Assembly: GCA_012798135.1 (NCBI GenBank)
Contig: JAAZNU010000026.1
Coordinates: 1 to 36,194, forward strand
Source of the DNA: Veillonellaceae bacterium
GTDB lineage: Bacteria > Bacillota_C > Negativicutes > UBA1444
Direction: 5' to 3'
Length of the DNA: 36,194 bases
The notes under the pieces were generated by a model. The model saw nothing but the letters and a program-made list of their open reading frames with translations, did no database searches and had not been told where the DNA came from. The translations under genes and the position numbers were made by a program. This document shows positions 12,912 to 20,961 of the stretch, one piece after another (the first letter of the stretch is position 1; every line of letters starts with the position of its first letter).

Positions 12912-13808
12912 ATGCGAAAGATTCTGATCGGAATTATCCTACTGTGCGGTTTGTTTACCACACCGGCCCAGGCCGCGACCACCCTGGAGATCCTGCCGAC
13001 CCACCGTCAGGATCGGTTCACCTGGAACAAGGCCGATCTGGGCGGCGTGCCCAACATCCTGTCCGAGCTGAAATGGGAGAATCTGCGGATCTATGCCATC
13101 AAGGGCGTCCTGCGCCATGACACGGGCCGCAAGACCTTTCTGGAGGCCACCGGCAGTTTCGGCTGGATTTATTCCGGCACCAACCAGGACTCCGACTATG
13201 ACCAGGACGACCGGCAGGGCGAGTTCTCCCGCACTTACGCGGACGCCGGCGACGGCCGGGTGCTGGACGGTACGCTGGCTTTCGGCTGGAAGCTGCAGGA
13301 TAACGCCAAACAGCAGACCACGCTGCTGGGCGGCTATGCCATCAATACACAGAGTATGACGATGCGGAATTTGTTCATCGTGATTCCGTCCTACATGTAT
13401 GGACCATACCCCGGCGCCAACACCATGTACAAGGCGATGTGGAGCGGACCCTGGCTGGGGCTGGAACATTCGCAGGCGCTGGACAAGCGGACGAATCTGA
13501 AACTGCGTCTGGAGTACCATCTGCCGCATTATCGCGGCGAGGCCCACTGGAATCTGCGGACGGACCTGGCGCATCCGGTGACGAACAACCACTGGGCCGA
13601 CGGCCAGGGCACGGTCGTTTCGCTGGGCCTGGACCACTCGCTGGGGAAAAACTGGAGTCTCGGCGCGGCGATCGACTACACCAGCTATACTACATCCCCG
13701 GGGACCGACCGGGTGAACTTCTACGACGGCACGAACGTCCAGATTCCTCTGAACAAGGTGACCTGGGATTCCTGGGCCTACCGCCTGACGGCGACGTATC
13801 GGTTCTGA
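12912..13808 (+). CDS. Outer-membrane beta-barrel protein (Protochlamydia-outer-membrane/omptin-like)
   Basis: Start at ATG 12912, seven bases after AAAGAGG; the open frame continues 64 codons upstream, but without a start signal or a sensible N-terminus. The 298-residue product has a signal peptide ending in TTPAQA, then alternating strands typical of an outer-membrane barrel (WENLRIYAIKGVLRH, LEATGSFGWIYSG, ADAGDGRVLDGTLAFGW, KLRLEYHLPHY) and the closing YRLTATYRF, with the C-terminal Phe used by the BAM machinery. The SGTNQDSDYDQDD acidic loop and GPWLGLEHSQ block resemble the Protochlamydia outer-membrane protein family, which is related to omptin barrels. Omptin catalytic residues cannot be assigned with confidence, so protease activity is not claimed. 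Its presence implies a diderm cell. A terminator follows 33 bases after the stop. Confidence 0.78.
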   Translation: MRKILIGIILLCGLFTTPAQAATTLEILPTHRQDRFTWNKADLGGVPNILSELKWENLRIYAIKGVLRHDTGRKTFLEATGSFGWIYSGTNQDSDYDQDDRQGEFSRTYADAGDGRVLDGTLAFGWKLQDNAKQQTTLLGGYAINTQSMTMRNLFIVIPSYMYGPYPGANTMYKAMWSGPWLGLEHSQALDKRTNLKLRLEYHLPHYRGEAHWNLRTDLAHPVTNNHWADGQGTVVSLGLDHSLGKNWSLGAAIDYTSYTTSPGTDRVNFYDGTNVQIPLNKVTWDSWAYRLTATYRF

Positions 13809-13841
13809 GCGGCAGTTGCCAGGAGATTTTTTGACGTTGTT

Positions 13842-13867
13842 TCGCCGCCATTCGGCGGCGATTTTTT
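13842..13867 (+). terminator. Intrinsic terminator of the outer-membrane protein gene
   Basis: TCGCCGCC (13842-13849), loop ATTC, GGCGGCGA (13854-13861), then six Ts. Confidence 0.92.
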
Positions 13868-13962
13868 GTGTCAAGTCTGCGCACAAGTGCTTGTGAACAA
13901 TGGACGGGCATAGTAAGATATATAATATGTAATTCAATTTGGGAACGGGAGTGAATGTTTCT

Positions 13963-14730
13963 ATGAGTGTATGGCTGCAGGACTGCAGTTGGCGGGAGCT
14001 GGACGAGCAGCGCCAGGCCGCCAAAAACGTCGTAATCATCCCGGTGGGCAGCACGGAACAGCATGGCAACCATTTGCCGCTCGGCACGGATACCATGGTG
14101 GCGATGCTGCTGGCGGAGGACGCCGCCAAAGAGACCGGTGTGGTCGTCGCGCCGCCGCTGTGGTACGGCTGGAGCCCGCATCACATGGTGTTGCCGGGGA
14201 CGATCACCATCCGGCCGGAAATTTTGGTGGAGTTGCTCTATGATGTCATCGAATCACTCCATGCGCACGAGTTTCGCAAGTTCATTGTGATCAACGGCCA
14301 CCGGATCGTCAACATTTCCTGGATGCAGCTGGCCGCCGAACGGGCGCAGCGGCAACTGGGGGTCAAGGTGGTGTTGTTCGACCCCGCCTACATGTCGAAG
14401 GAACTGATTGCCAAGCTGGACTACGGCCCGGTGGGGCACTCCGAGGAGATCGAGACCTCGCAGATTCTCTACAAACGGCCGGAGCTGGTCCATATGGAAA
14501 AGGCTGTCGACAATCCGGTGGCGCCGCATGAATTGTACTCGGTCGATCCTTGCTTTACCGGCGATACGCTTTGCTATGTGCCGAGCACGGCTGCGGATCA
14601 GAAGAAGGCCGTGGAACTGGCCGGCGGCACGACGGGATCGCCTACGAGGTCCTGCCCGGAAAAAGGCAAAGTGTATCATGAGTATCTGGTCGCCAATCTG
14701 GTCAAAGTGATCCGGCAACTGCAGCAGTAG
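13963..14730 (+). CDS. Creatininase-family metal-dependent amide hydrolase
   Basis: ATG 13963 follows CGGGAGTGAATGTTTCT; an in-frame TTG at 13939 is less likely. The 255 residues carry the creatininase/MftE-family ligands: GSTEQHGNHLPLGTD (Glu 32, His 34, Asp 43), INGH (His 113) and GHSEEIETS (Glu 164). Members hydrolyse cyclic or linear amides (creatinine, formamidopyrimidines) or trim peptides, using two divalent metals. The normally strict NGHGGN loop reads NGHRIVN here, so two glycines next to the active site are replaced, which may alter substrate choice. The gene stands 36 bp upstream of a complete branched-chain-type ABC importer in the same direction, which suggests that the imported compound, or a derivative of it, is its substrate. 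The actual substrate cannot be read from sequence. Confidence 0.85.
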   Translation: MSVWLQDCSWRELDEQRQAAKNVVIIPVGSTEQHGNHLPLGTDTMVAMLLAEDAAKETGVVVAPPLWYGWSPHHMVLPGTITIRPEILVELLYDVIESLHAHEFRKFIVINGHRIVNISWMQLAAERAQRQLGVKVVLFDPAYMSKELIAKLDYGPVGHSEEIETSQILYKRPELVHMEKAVDNPVAPHELYSVDPCFTGDTLCYVPSTAADQKKAVELAGGTTGSPTRSCPEKGKVYHEYLVANLVKVIRQLQQ

Positions 14731-14766
14731 GCGCCGGCCCGGTAAGATAAAATGAAAGGTGGGTTC

Positions 14767-15933
14767 ATGTTGTTCCAACGCAAACAAGTTACCGCCCTCT
14801 TGGTCATGCTCTGTATGCTCGTCGCCGGCGCTTTCGCGCTCAGCGGTTGCGGCGGCGGCACCAGCTCGCAAAAGGTTCTCAAGATCGGCGTGGTCGGCCC
14901 GGAATCGGGCGGTGCGGCGCAACTCGGCCAGGGCCAGCGCAAGGCTGTCCAGATGGCCGTCGACGAAATCAACGCCAAAAAACTGGCGGGCGACTGGAAA
15001 CTGGAAGTGTTCTTCGAGGATGACGAAGGCAATCCCACCAAATCCGCCAGCGCCACCAACAAACTGATCCAGCAGTCGCAGGTGAATGTCCTGATCGGGG
15101 CGATTCACAGCTCGGCGACCCTGGCGGACATGGTCGTGACCGCGCGGGCGGGGCTGCCGCAATTGACGGCGGGTTCGACCGGCACTTCGATCACCGAGCA
15201 GGGTAACAAATGGATCTTCCGGACCGCCGTGAACGACGGCTTCCAGGCGAACGCCCTGATGAAGTATGCGAAAGACGTTCTGAAGATCAAGAAGGTGGCC
15301 ACGTTCACCGCGGCCGACGATTATGGCCAGAGCGGCGCCAAACTGCTGGCGGCGGCGGCGCAGCGCGAAGGACTGCAGCTGGTGGCGACCCCGACCTACA
15401 ACAACGGCGACAAGGATTTCAAGCCGCAGTTGCTGACGATCAAGGACGGCGGCGCGGAAGGCATTTTCATGTGGGGTTTGTACCAGGACGCCGCTTTGAT
15501 CGGCAAACAGGCCCGGCAGCTGGACATGAAGGCCCAGCTGTTCGGCGCGTCGGGGATGGCGGCCCTGAAACTGATCGAGCTGGGCGGCGACGCCGTACAG
15601 GGCTTGATCCTCACCCAGACGTTCCTGCCGGATTCGCCGGATGCGAAAGTCAAAGAGTTTGTCACCAAGTACAAGGAAAAGTACAAGGAAAACCCGATTC
15701 CCCACGCCGCGCAGGCGTATGACACGGTATATATCCTCGCCGACGCGGTCAAACGCGCCAATGGCGTGAAAGCGGACGCGCTGCGGGATGCGATCGCCAA
15801 GACCGGCGGCCTGAAACTGGTGACGGGCAGTCCGAAATTCAACGACAAGGGCGACGACATCGGCAAGAACCTGCTCGTGACCGTCATCAAGGGCAACCAG
15901 TTCGAGCTGATCAAAACCGTCCCGACCAACTGA
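14767..15933 (+). CDS. livK: ABC transporter substrate-binding lipoprotein, LivK type
   Basis: The 388-residue product from ATG 14767 has a lipoprotein signal peptide with lipobox ALSGC (Cys 28), then the Leu/Ile/Val-binding-protein fold (Peripla_BP_6): KIGVVGPESGGAAQLGQGQ, AVDEINAKKL, EDDEGNP, VLIGAIHSSATLA, AADDYGQSG. It captures the ligand outside the inner membrane and passes it to LivHMGF. An alternative ATG at 14752 gives five more residues but a weaker ribosome site. The ligand need not be an amino acid: related proteins bind urea, amides, aromatics and others, and the creatininase-family gene just upstream hints at a nitrogen-containing amide. The usual first-lobe binding loop (SSATLA) is conserved in style with amino-acid binders. 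A strong terminator separates it from livH. Confidence 0.9.
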   Translation: MLFQRKQVTALLVMLCMLVAGAFALSGCGGGTSSQKVLKIGVVGPESGGAAQLGQGQRKAVQMAVDEINAKKLAGDWKLEVFFEDDEGNPTKSASATNKLIQQSQVNVLIGAIHSSATLADMVVTARAGLPQLTAGSTGTSITEQGNKWIFRTAVNDGFQANALMKYAKDVLKIKKVATFTAADDYGQSGAKLLAAAAQREGLQLVATPTYNNGDKDFKPQLLTIKDGGAEGIFMWGLYQDAALIGKQARQLDMKAQLFGASGMAALKLIELGGDAVQGLILTQTFLPDSPDAKVKEFVTKYKEKYKENPIPHAAQAYDTVYILADAVKRANGVKADALRDAIAKTGGLKLVTGSPKFNDKGDDIGKNLLVTVIKGNQFELIKTVPTN

Positions 15934-15940
15934 CGCGACA

Positions 15941-15982
15941 AAACCGGTTTCCGGAGGGAGTTTGCCGGAAACCGGTTTTTTT
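15941..15982 (+). terminator. Terminator/attenuator between livK and livH
   Basis: A perfect 14-bp stem, 15941-15954 with 15965-15978, loop AGGGAGTTTG, then a T tract. It would stop most transcripts after livK, giving more binding protein than membrane components, a common arrangement in ABC importer operons. Confidence 0.9.
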
Positions 15983-16006
15983 ACATGACGACGAGGGGAG
16001 CCCGCT

Positions 16007-16876
16007 ATGCAATATTTTTTGAACGGATTGCCGCTGGGCGCCATTTATGCGCTGGTGGCCCTGAGTTATAGCCTGATTTACGCGTCGTCCGGCGTCCTGA
16101 ACTGGTCGCAGGGCGACATGGTCATGTTGGGGGCCTATATCGGCTTCAGCCTGCTGCAGACGCTGCACTTCGGTTTCACGCCGGCGCTGCTGGTCGCCAT
16201 GGCGGCGGTCGGCGTGGTCGGCGTGGTCGTTCAGTACTGCATCCTGCGGCCGTTGCGGGAACGGCAGGCTCCGCCGATCAACGTGGTGATCGCGACGCTG
16301 GGGGTGGCCATCATTTCCCGCAACATTGCGCTGGTCATCTGGGGACCCGACGCGCAGAACTTTCCCGCGCCGGTCAGCGTCGAGCCGATCCGGCTGGGCG
16401 TCCTGAGCGTGACGGCGATGGACCTGCTGATCGTCGTGGCCGGCATCGGCCTGATGCTGTTCCTGCATTTCTTTCTGCAGCGGACCCGCGAGGGCAAGGC
16501 GCTGCGGGCGGTGGCTCAGGATCGCTACGCGGCGATTCTGATGGGCGTCGACACCGGGCGCAGCGATGCCGTGGCGTTCGCCGCCAGCGCCGGCCTGGGC
16601 GCGGCCGCCGGGATTTTAGTGGCGCCGATTTTCTTCGTGACGTTCAACATGGGCGCGGGCCTCGGCCTGAAAGGGTTCGTGGCGGCGGTGATCGGCGGTC
16701 TGGGCAGCATTCCGGGCGCGATTGCCGGCGGCTTCTTCCTGGGGATTCTGGAAGCGGTGGCCGGTGGACAGATCAGTTCCGGTTACCGTGACGCCATCAC
16801 CTTCGCGCTGCTGATTCTCGTGCTGTGGCTGAAGCCGTCGGGGCTGTTCATCCGCAAGGCACGGCAGAAGGTTTAG
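16007..16876 (+). CDS. livH: Branched-chain-type ABC transporter permease LivH
   Basis: ATG 16007 follows GAGGGGAGCCCGCT. The 289-residue protein is highly hydrophobic with about eight membrane helices and the family opening NGLPLGAIYALVALSYSLIYASSGVLNWSQGDMVMLG (split here by eye into helices 1 and 2). The cytoplasmic coupling region (LRAVAQDRYAAILMGVDTGRSDAVAF) contacts the ATPases. Near the end GGLGSIPGAIAGGFFLGILEA is typical of LivH. It forms the transmembrane channel with LivM. It is 13 bp from livM. Confidence 0.93.
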   Translation: MQYFLNGLPLGAIYALVALSYSLIYASSGVLNWSQGDMVMLGAYIGFSLLQTLHFGFTPALLVAMAAVGVVGVVVQYCILRPLRERQAPPINVVIATLGVAIISRNIALVIWGPDAQNFPAPVSVEPIRLGVLSVTAMDLLIVVAGIGLMLFLHFFLQRTREGKALRAVAQDRYAAILMGVDTGRSDAVAFAASAGLGAAAGILVAPIFFVTFNMGAGLGLKGFVAAVIGGLGSIPGAIAGGFFLGILEAVAGGQISSGYRDAITFALLILVLWLKPSGLFIRKARQKV

Positions 16877-16889
16877 GAGGAGGCGGCGC

Positions 16890-17855
16890 ATGAAACCAGC
16901 GTTTACGAAACAATCCTGGGCGCTGCTGGCCCTGTTCGCCGGCTTCGCCTTGATTCCCCTGATTGTCACCAACCGCTACTATCTGCACATGATCAATCTG
17001 GCCGGTATCTATACCTTGATCACCATCGGCCTCAACATCCTGGCCGGCTACACCGGGCAGGTCTCGATGGGGCAGGCGGGATATTTCGCCATCGGCACCT
17101 ATGTCGCCTCTTTGCTGATGCTGAATCTGAAAGTTTCCTTCTGGCTGGCCCTGCTGGCCGCCGCCGTGGTCAGCGCCGTGTTCGGCGGCATTGTCGGCGT
17201 GCCGGCGATGAAGCTGTCCGGGCCGTATCTGGTGCTGGCGACCGTTGGCTTCGGCGAGATCATCCGGCTCGTCATTTTGAACTGGCAACCGGTCACCAAG
17301 GGCGCCGCCGGCCTCACCGGCATTCCGCTGCCGGAGCTGGGGAGCCTGCGGATCATGTCCGAACCGGAGTTTTTCTATCTGATCTTCGCCGTCGTACTGC
17401 TCGGCGCCTACGTGGCGCACCGGCTGACCCAGTCGAAGATCGGCCGGACCTTCTCGGCGATCCGCGAGGATGAGCTGGCCGCCGAGGCCATGGGTGTGCC
17501 GGTGAACCGCTATAAAATCTGGGCGTTCATCATCAGCGCCATTTACGCCGGCCTGGCCGGCGCGTTGTACGGGACTTTCTCCGGCGTGGCCAGCCCGGAC
17601 AACTTCACGTTCGACGATTCGGTCGGCTTTTTGTGCATGTCGGTCATCGGCGGCAACCGGACCATCGCCGGCGCGGTCATCGGCGCGTTCATGCTGACCT
17701 TTCTGTCGGAAGCGTTGCGGGCATTGCAAGCGTTCCGGCTGGTCATTTACGGCGCCATTTTGATCTTCACGGTGATCTACATGCCGCAGGGACTGGCGGG
17801 AGTGTTCGGGCGCTGGTCGGCCAGATTATTCGGCGGCGGGAGGGAACGGCAATGA
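16890..17855 (+). CDS. livM: Branched-chain-type ABC transporter permease LivM
   Basis: ATG 16890 is preceded by AGGAGGAGGCGGCGC, a very strong site. The 321 residues form about ten membrane helices; the family motif GLNILAGYTGQVSMGQAGYFAIG lies in the first third (given in part), and the coupling helix reads IREDELAAEAMGVPVNRYKI, followed by a GGNRTIAGAVIGA segment as in known LivM proteins. It pairs with LivH. The stop overlaps the livG start as ATGA, so translation is coupled. Confidence 0.93.
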   Translation: MKPAFTKQSWALLALFAGFALIPLIVTNRYYLHMINLAGIYTLITIGLNILAGYTGQVSMGQAGYFAIGTYVASLLMLNLKVSFWLALLAAAVVSAVFGGIVGVPAMKLSGPYLVLATVGFGEIIRLVILNWQPVTKGAAGLTGIPLPELGSLRIMSEPEFFYLIFAVVLLGAYVAHRLTQSKIGRTFSAIREDELAAEAMGVPVNRYKIWAFIISAIYAGLAGALYGTFSGVASPDNFTFDDSVGFLCMSVIGGNRTIAGAVIGAFMLTFLSEALRALQAFRLVIYGAILIFTVIYMPQGLAGVFGRWSARLFGGGRERQ

Positions 17856-18640
17856 CGGATTCGAACTTTCTGAGCATCGACGGCATTTCCAAGCGCTTCG
17901 GCGGCCTGCAGGCGCTCGACGATATCACGATCCACGTGGGCAAAGGCTCCATTCACGGCATCATCGGCCCCAACGGGGCGGGCAAGACAACCTTGTTCAA
18001 CGTGATTACCGGCATGTTCGGCGCCGACCGGGGCGAAATCCGCCTGGACGGGGTGGCGCTGCCCTGGCAGAAGCCCCACAAACTGGTGCCGCTGGGGATC
18101 GCTCGCACCTTTCAGAACATCCGGCTATTCAAAAGCATGACCGTACTTGAAAATGTGCTGATAGGTCAGCATATCCACACCCCGACGCCGGTGCTGTCGA
18201 TCATCCTGAACGGGCAGGCGGCGAAACGCGGCGAGGCGGCGGCCGAAGCGGCGGCGCGGGAGGCGCTGGCCTTTGTCGGCCTGGAGGCCAAAGCCGGTGA
18301 AATCGTGAAGAACCTGGCCTACGGCCAGCAGCGGCTGGTGGAGTTCGCCCGGGCGTTGGCGGCCCAGCCCAAGATCATTCTGCTGGATGAACCGGCAGCC
18401 GGCATGAACCCGACGGAGAAGGCGAACCTGCTGAAGATCATCACCCGCTTGAAAGAGCGGGGCTTTACCATCATTCTGATCGAACACGACATGAAACTGG
18501 TGATGAATATTTGCGATACCATCGCCGTGCTGGACCACGGCAAAAAAATCGTCGAAGGCCAGCCGGAGTATGTCCGGACGCATCCGGAAGTCATCCGGGC
18601 CTATTTGGGAGGAGGTGACCGCAGCCGTGCTGGAGCTTGA
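17852..18640 (+). CDS. livG: ABC transporter ATP-binding protein LivG
   Basis: The start is ATG 17852 (GGGAGGGAACGGCA upstream), overlapping the livM stop; a longer open frame from 17633 is inside livM and not real. The 262-residue protein has Walker A GPNGAGKTT, the LivG-type insertion with the IARTFQNIRLF Q-loop, signature NLAYGQQRLVEFARAL, Walker B ILLDEPAAGMNP and switch His in LIEHDM. The signature is YGQQ rather than SGGQ, which is normal for LivG. It hydrolyses ATP as a heterodimer with LivF to drive import. Confidence 0.94.
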   Translation: MTDSNFLSIDGISKRFGGLQALDDITIHVGKGSIHGIIGPNGAGKTTLFNVITGMFGADRGEIRLDGVALPWQKPHKLVPLGIARTFQNIRLFKSMTVLENVLIGQHIHTPTPVLSIILNGQAAKRGEAAAEAAAREALAFVGLEAKAGEIVKNLAYGQQRLVEFARALAAQPKIILLDEPAAGMNPTEKANLLKIITRLKERGFTIILIEHDMKLVMNICDTIAVLDHGKKIVEGQPEYVRTHPEVIRAYLGGGDRSRAGA

Positions 18641-19331
18641 AAATATCTCGGCGGGATACGGAGCGACCGAAGTGCTGCACGGGTTGACGCTGGTCGCCGA
18701 AGAAGGAAAAATCACCACCTTGATCGGCGGCAACGGCGCGGGGAAAACAACCACCCTGAACTGCATCGTCGGCGTGGTGCGGACCACCGGCGGCCGGATC
18801 CGCTGGCGCGGCGAGGAGATTTCCAGCCTCGGCACGCCCGACATCGTCCGGCGGGGCATCGCCCTGATTCCCGAGGGGCGGCATGTCTTTCCGGGCATGA
18901 CCGTCGGCGAGAATCTGGAAATGGGCGCCTACAGCCGCAAAGACAAGGCTGGCATCCGCCGCGACTATGAATGGGTGCTGCAGCTGTTCCCGAAACTGAA
19001 TGTCCGCCTCAAACAACTGGCGGGAACGCTGTCGGGGGGCGAGCAGCAGATGCTGGCTGTCGGCCGGGCGTTGATGGCAAACCCGGAACTGGTGCTGATG
19101 GATGAACCGTCGATGGGTTTGGCGCCGATTGTAGTCGATGAAGTATTCAACGTGATCCGGCAGATTCAGCAAATGGGCAAGACGATCCTGCTCGTCGAGC
19201 AGAACGCGACGCTGGCGCTGGGTATCGCCCACTACGCCTATGTGATCGAGCTCGGTTCGATCGTGCTGGCGGGAACGGGCGAAAGCCTGTTGAAAAACCC
19301 GGAGGTCGAAAAAGCCTACCTGGGATTATAG
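18627..19331 (+). CDS. livF: ABC transporter ATP-binding protein LivF
   Basis: I choose GTG 18627, nine bases after AGGAGGTG, inside the last 14 bases of livG; this gives 234 residues, the usual LivF length. A frame extending to 18570 would overlap livG much more. Motifs: GGNGAGKTT (Walker A), IPEGRHVFPGMTVGENLEMGA in part (Q-loop region), LSGGEQQMLAVGRAL (signature), VLMDEPSMGLAP (Walker B) and LVEQNA in place of the switch His, which is typical of LivF. It completes the transporter; a hairpin follows the stop. Confidence 0.94.
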   Translation: MLELENISAGYGATEVLHGLTLVAEEGKITTLIGGNGAGKTTTLNCIVGVVRTTGGRIRWRGEEISSLGTPDIVRRGIALIPEGRHVFPGMTVGENLEMGAYSRKDKAGIRRDYEWVLQLFPKLNVRLKQLAGTLSGGEQQMLAVGRALMANPELVLMDEPSMGLAPIVVDEVFNVIRQIQQMGKTILLVEQNATLALGIAHYAYVIELGSIVLAGTGESLLKNPEVEKAYLGL

Positions 19332-19334
19332 ACA

Positions 19335-19369
19335 AAACGGCGGCAGGGGGAATTCCCTTGCCGCCGTTT
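19335..19369. terminator. Stem-loop between livF and the convergent transporter gene
   Basis: AAACGGCGGCA (19335-19345) pairs perfectly with TGCCGCCGTTT (19359-19369), and the loop contains GGGAATTCCC. T-richness is moderate on both sides, so it probably ends livF and the minus-strand DASS gene. Confidence 0.75.
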
Positions 19370-19407
19370 CGTATTTATTGGCCATAACGATCCGGACAAT
19401 ACGCCGG

Positions 19408-20847
19408 TCAAATTCCGAGCCATTTCCAGTAAGTCAGTGCGCAACCGGCATACACAATGCAACCAATGGTGCATACGACCAAACCGACCTTGGGAAAATC
19501 TTCGACGCGCAGCTTGCCGGTATCGTAGACCAAAATGTTGGGAAGCGTACAGTAGAACATCAGCAACGGATAACCGCCGATAATCATGCCGGCGGGCAGG
19601 GCGAAGAAAGCGGGATTCACATGCGCAACCTGCGCCATGCCCATGACTATCGGCAGAAAGGCGGTTGCCATCGTCGTGGTCCCGACAAAAAAGATATGCA
19701 TGTACTGCACGATGAACATCAGGACCACCAACATCATGATCAGCGACAGGTTCGACAACCCCAGCGTGTTAAAGATAGAGACCGCCAGCCATTTTGCGGC
19801 GCCGGTCCGCATCAGGATGTCGCCCATGCTGATGCCGCCGCCGGTAACCATCACGATTTGCCAGGACACGCCGCGTTCGGCGTCTTTCCAGGTTAAAAAG
19901 CCGATCTTCGGCAAAAATAGCAGAATGCTGCCGGCCAAGCAGGCGATGGTAGGATTGATTTTGGTATAACCGCCGGTAATCCAGAGGCCCACCACCAGGA
20001 TAAATACCGCGAAAGCCCGCTGTTCGTTTTTCGTAATCGGACCCAACGCTGCCAGCTGTTCTTTGACGTGGTCGGCACCGCCGGGAACTTCTTTGATTTC
20101 TGAGGGAAAGAACTTCTGAATAAACCACCAGGTGATGCCGGTCATCAGCAAAGCGGGCGGAAAGCCCATCACGAACCAATCGGCAAACGAAATAGCCGGG
20201 CCGCCGGCTTTGACAATAAAGTCGATGGTAACCGGATTCGGCACGGTTGCGGTCAGAATGCCGGCACTGATCGTGGCGTTGGTAAAGGCCAATGTCAACA
20301 GCAGGGAGGCCGCAAAGTTACTGCGGCCTTCGCCTTTTCCCGCCGCGCCGATAATACTCAGGCATACCGGCAACAGGATCGCCGTGCGGGCCGTGCTGGA
20401 CGGAACGAGAAAGGCCAGGACAATATTGGCCAGGGTGATCCCCAGACTGATGCGCACGGTTGTTGTTCCCACGATGCTCATAATGTAATAGGTGATCCGA
20501 TCCGCCAACTTGGATTTGACCATCGCCGTGGCCAAAATAAAGGCCCCAATCATCAAATATACCGATGTTGAAGCAAACCCGGCCAAAGCCGGCCCGGGCT
20601 TTTCAATGCCCAATAATACGCTTAGCGGAACAATCGCCAAACTGGTAACCGGCAAGGAAATCGCTTCGGTAATATACAAGACGAATATCCCGGCGAACAG
20701 CGCCAGCGCTTTTTGCGCCAACACCGACAGTCCGGGCTGCGCCGGCATAAACCAAACCAGAATCGTGGCTACCACGGCAAACGGTAAACCCAGGCGAGTC
20801 TTCCAAGTTCCCAGGGTCGAGGTCTGTTTTGCTGCGGGTACGTTCAT
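19408..20847 (-). CDS. DASS/SLC13-family anion transporter
   Basis: Start at 20847, seven bases after GAGGAGGG; an open frame extends 32 codons further upstream without a start signal. The 479-residue protein has about 12 membrane helices and the internal duplication of divalent anion:Na+ symporters/exchangers (CitT, TtdT, SdcS, INDY). The two substrate-binding hairpins normally carry S-N-T; here the first reads PSSTARTAILLP and the second FVGTTTMATAFLP, a variation consistent with a ligand other than plain succinate. GGGISMGDIL and YPLLMFYCTLPNILVY are family features. Substrates are dicarboxylates, citrate, sulfonates or sulfate. Its gene ends the row aldehyde dehydrogenase - alcohol dehydrogenase, so it likely imports their parent acid or alcohol or exchanges substrate for product. 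A terminator between it and the aldehyde dehydrogenase suggests partly separate transcription. Confidence 0.88.
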   Translation of the reverse strand: MNVPAAKQTSTLGTWKTRLGLPFAVVATILVWFMPAQPGLSVLAQKALALFAGIFVLYITEAISLPVTSLAIVPLSVLLGIEKPGPALAGFASTSVYLMIGAFILATAMVKSKLADRITYYIMSIVGTTTVRISLGITLANIVLAFLVPSSTARTAILLPVCLSIIGAAGKGEGRSNFAASLLLTLAFTNATISAGILTATVPNPVTIDFIVKAGGPAISFADWFVMGFPPALLMTGITWWFIQKFFPSEIKEVPGGADHVKEQLAALGPITKNEQRAFAVFILVVGLWITGGYTKINPTIACLAGSILLFLPKIGFLTWKDAERGVSWQIVMVTGGGISMGDILMRTGAAKWLAVSIFNTLGLSNLSLIMMLVVLMFIVQYMHIFFVGTTTMATAFLPIVMGMAQVAHVNPAFFALPAGMIIGGYPLLMFYCTLPNILVYDTGKLRVEDFPKVGLVVCTIGCIVYAGCALTYWKWLGI

Positions 20848-20890
20848 TCTGCTTCCCTCCTCGGATTTCATGAATCGGCAATCATGACGG

Positions 20891-20931
20891 AAAAAAAGAC
20901 GGTTATCCTTCAGGTGCAGCAAAGATAACCG
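20891..20931 (-). terminator. Terminator after the aldehyde dehydrogenase gene
   Basis: On the minus strand CGGTTATC (20931-20924) pairs with GATAACCG (20907-20900), followed after TC by seven Ts (20897-20891). It lies between the aldehyde dehydrogenase and the DASS gene. Confidence 0.85.
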
Positions 20932-20961
20932 CCTTTTGGGCATACGAAAATCGTTTTCAGC

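Noticed and set aside
12912..13808. Assignment of the barrel protein as an omptin protease
   Set aside because: The omptin catalytic acid/His pairs could not be located with confidence.
12939..14129. 396-codon open frame on minus across the outer-membrane and creatininase genes
   Set aside because: It is antisense to two well-supported genes; Arg/Pro/His-rich composition and lack of a ribosome site show it is a product of high G+C.
14254..16044. 596-codon open frame on minus opposite livK and creatininase
   Set aside because: Antisense artefact: no family features, extreme Arg/His/Gln content, and both opposite genes are certain.
16848..17729. Open frame on minus opposite livM
   Set aside because: Antisense to a certain gene, Gln/Arg/Asp-rich with no domains.
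17633..17851. Upstream extension of livG
   Set aside because: Lies within livM in another frame; livG has its own ATG and ribosome site at 17852.
18570..18626. Upstream extension of livF
   Set aside because: Would overlap livG by 70 bases; GTG 18627 gives normal LivF length and a better ribosome site.
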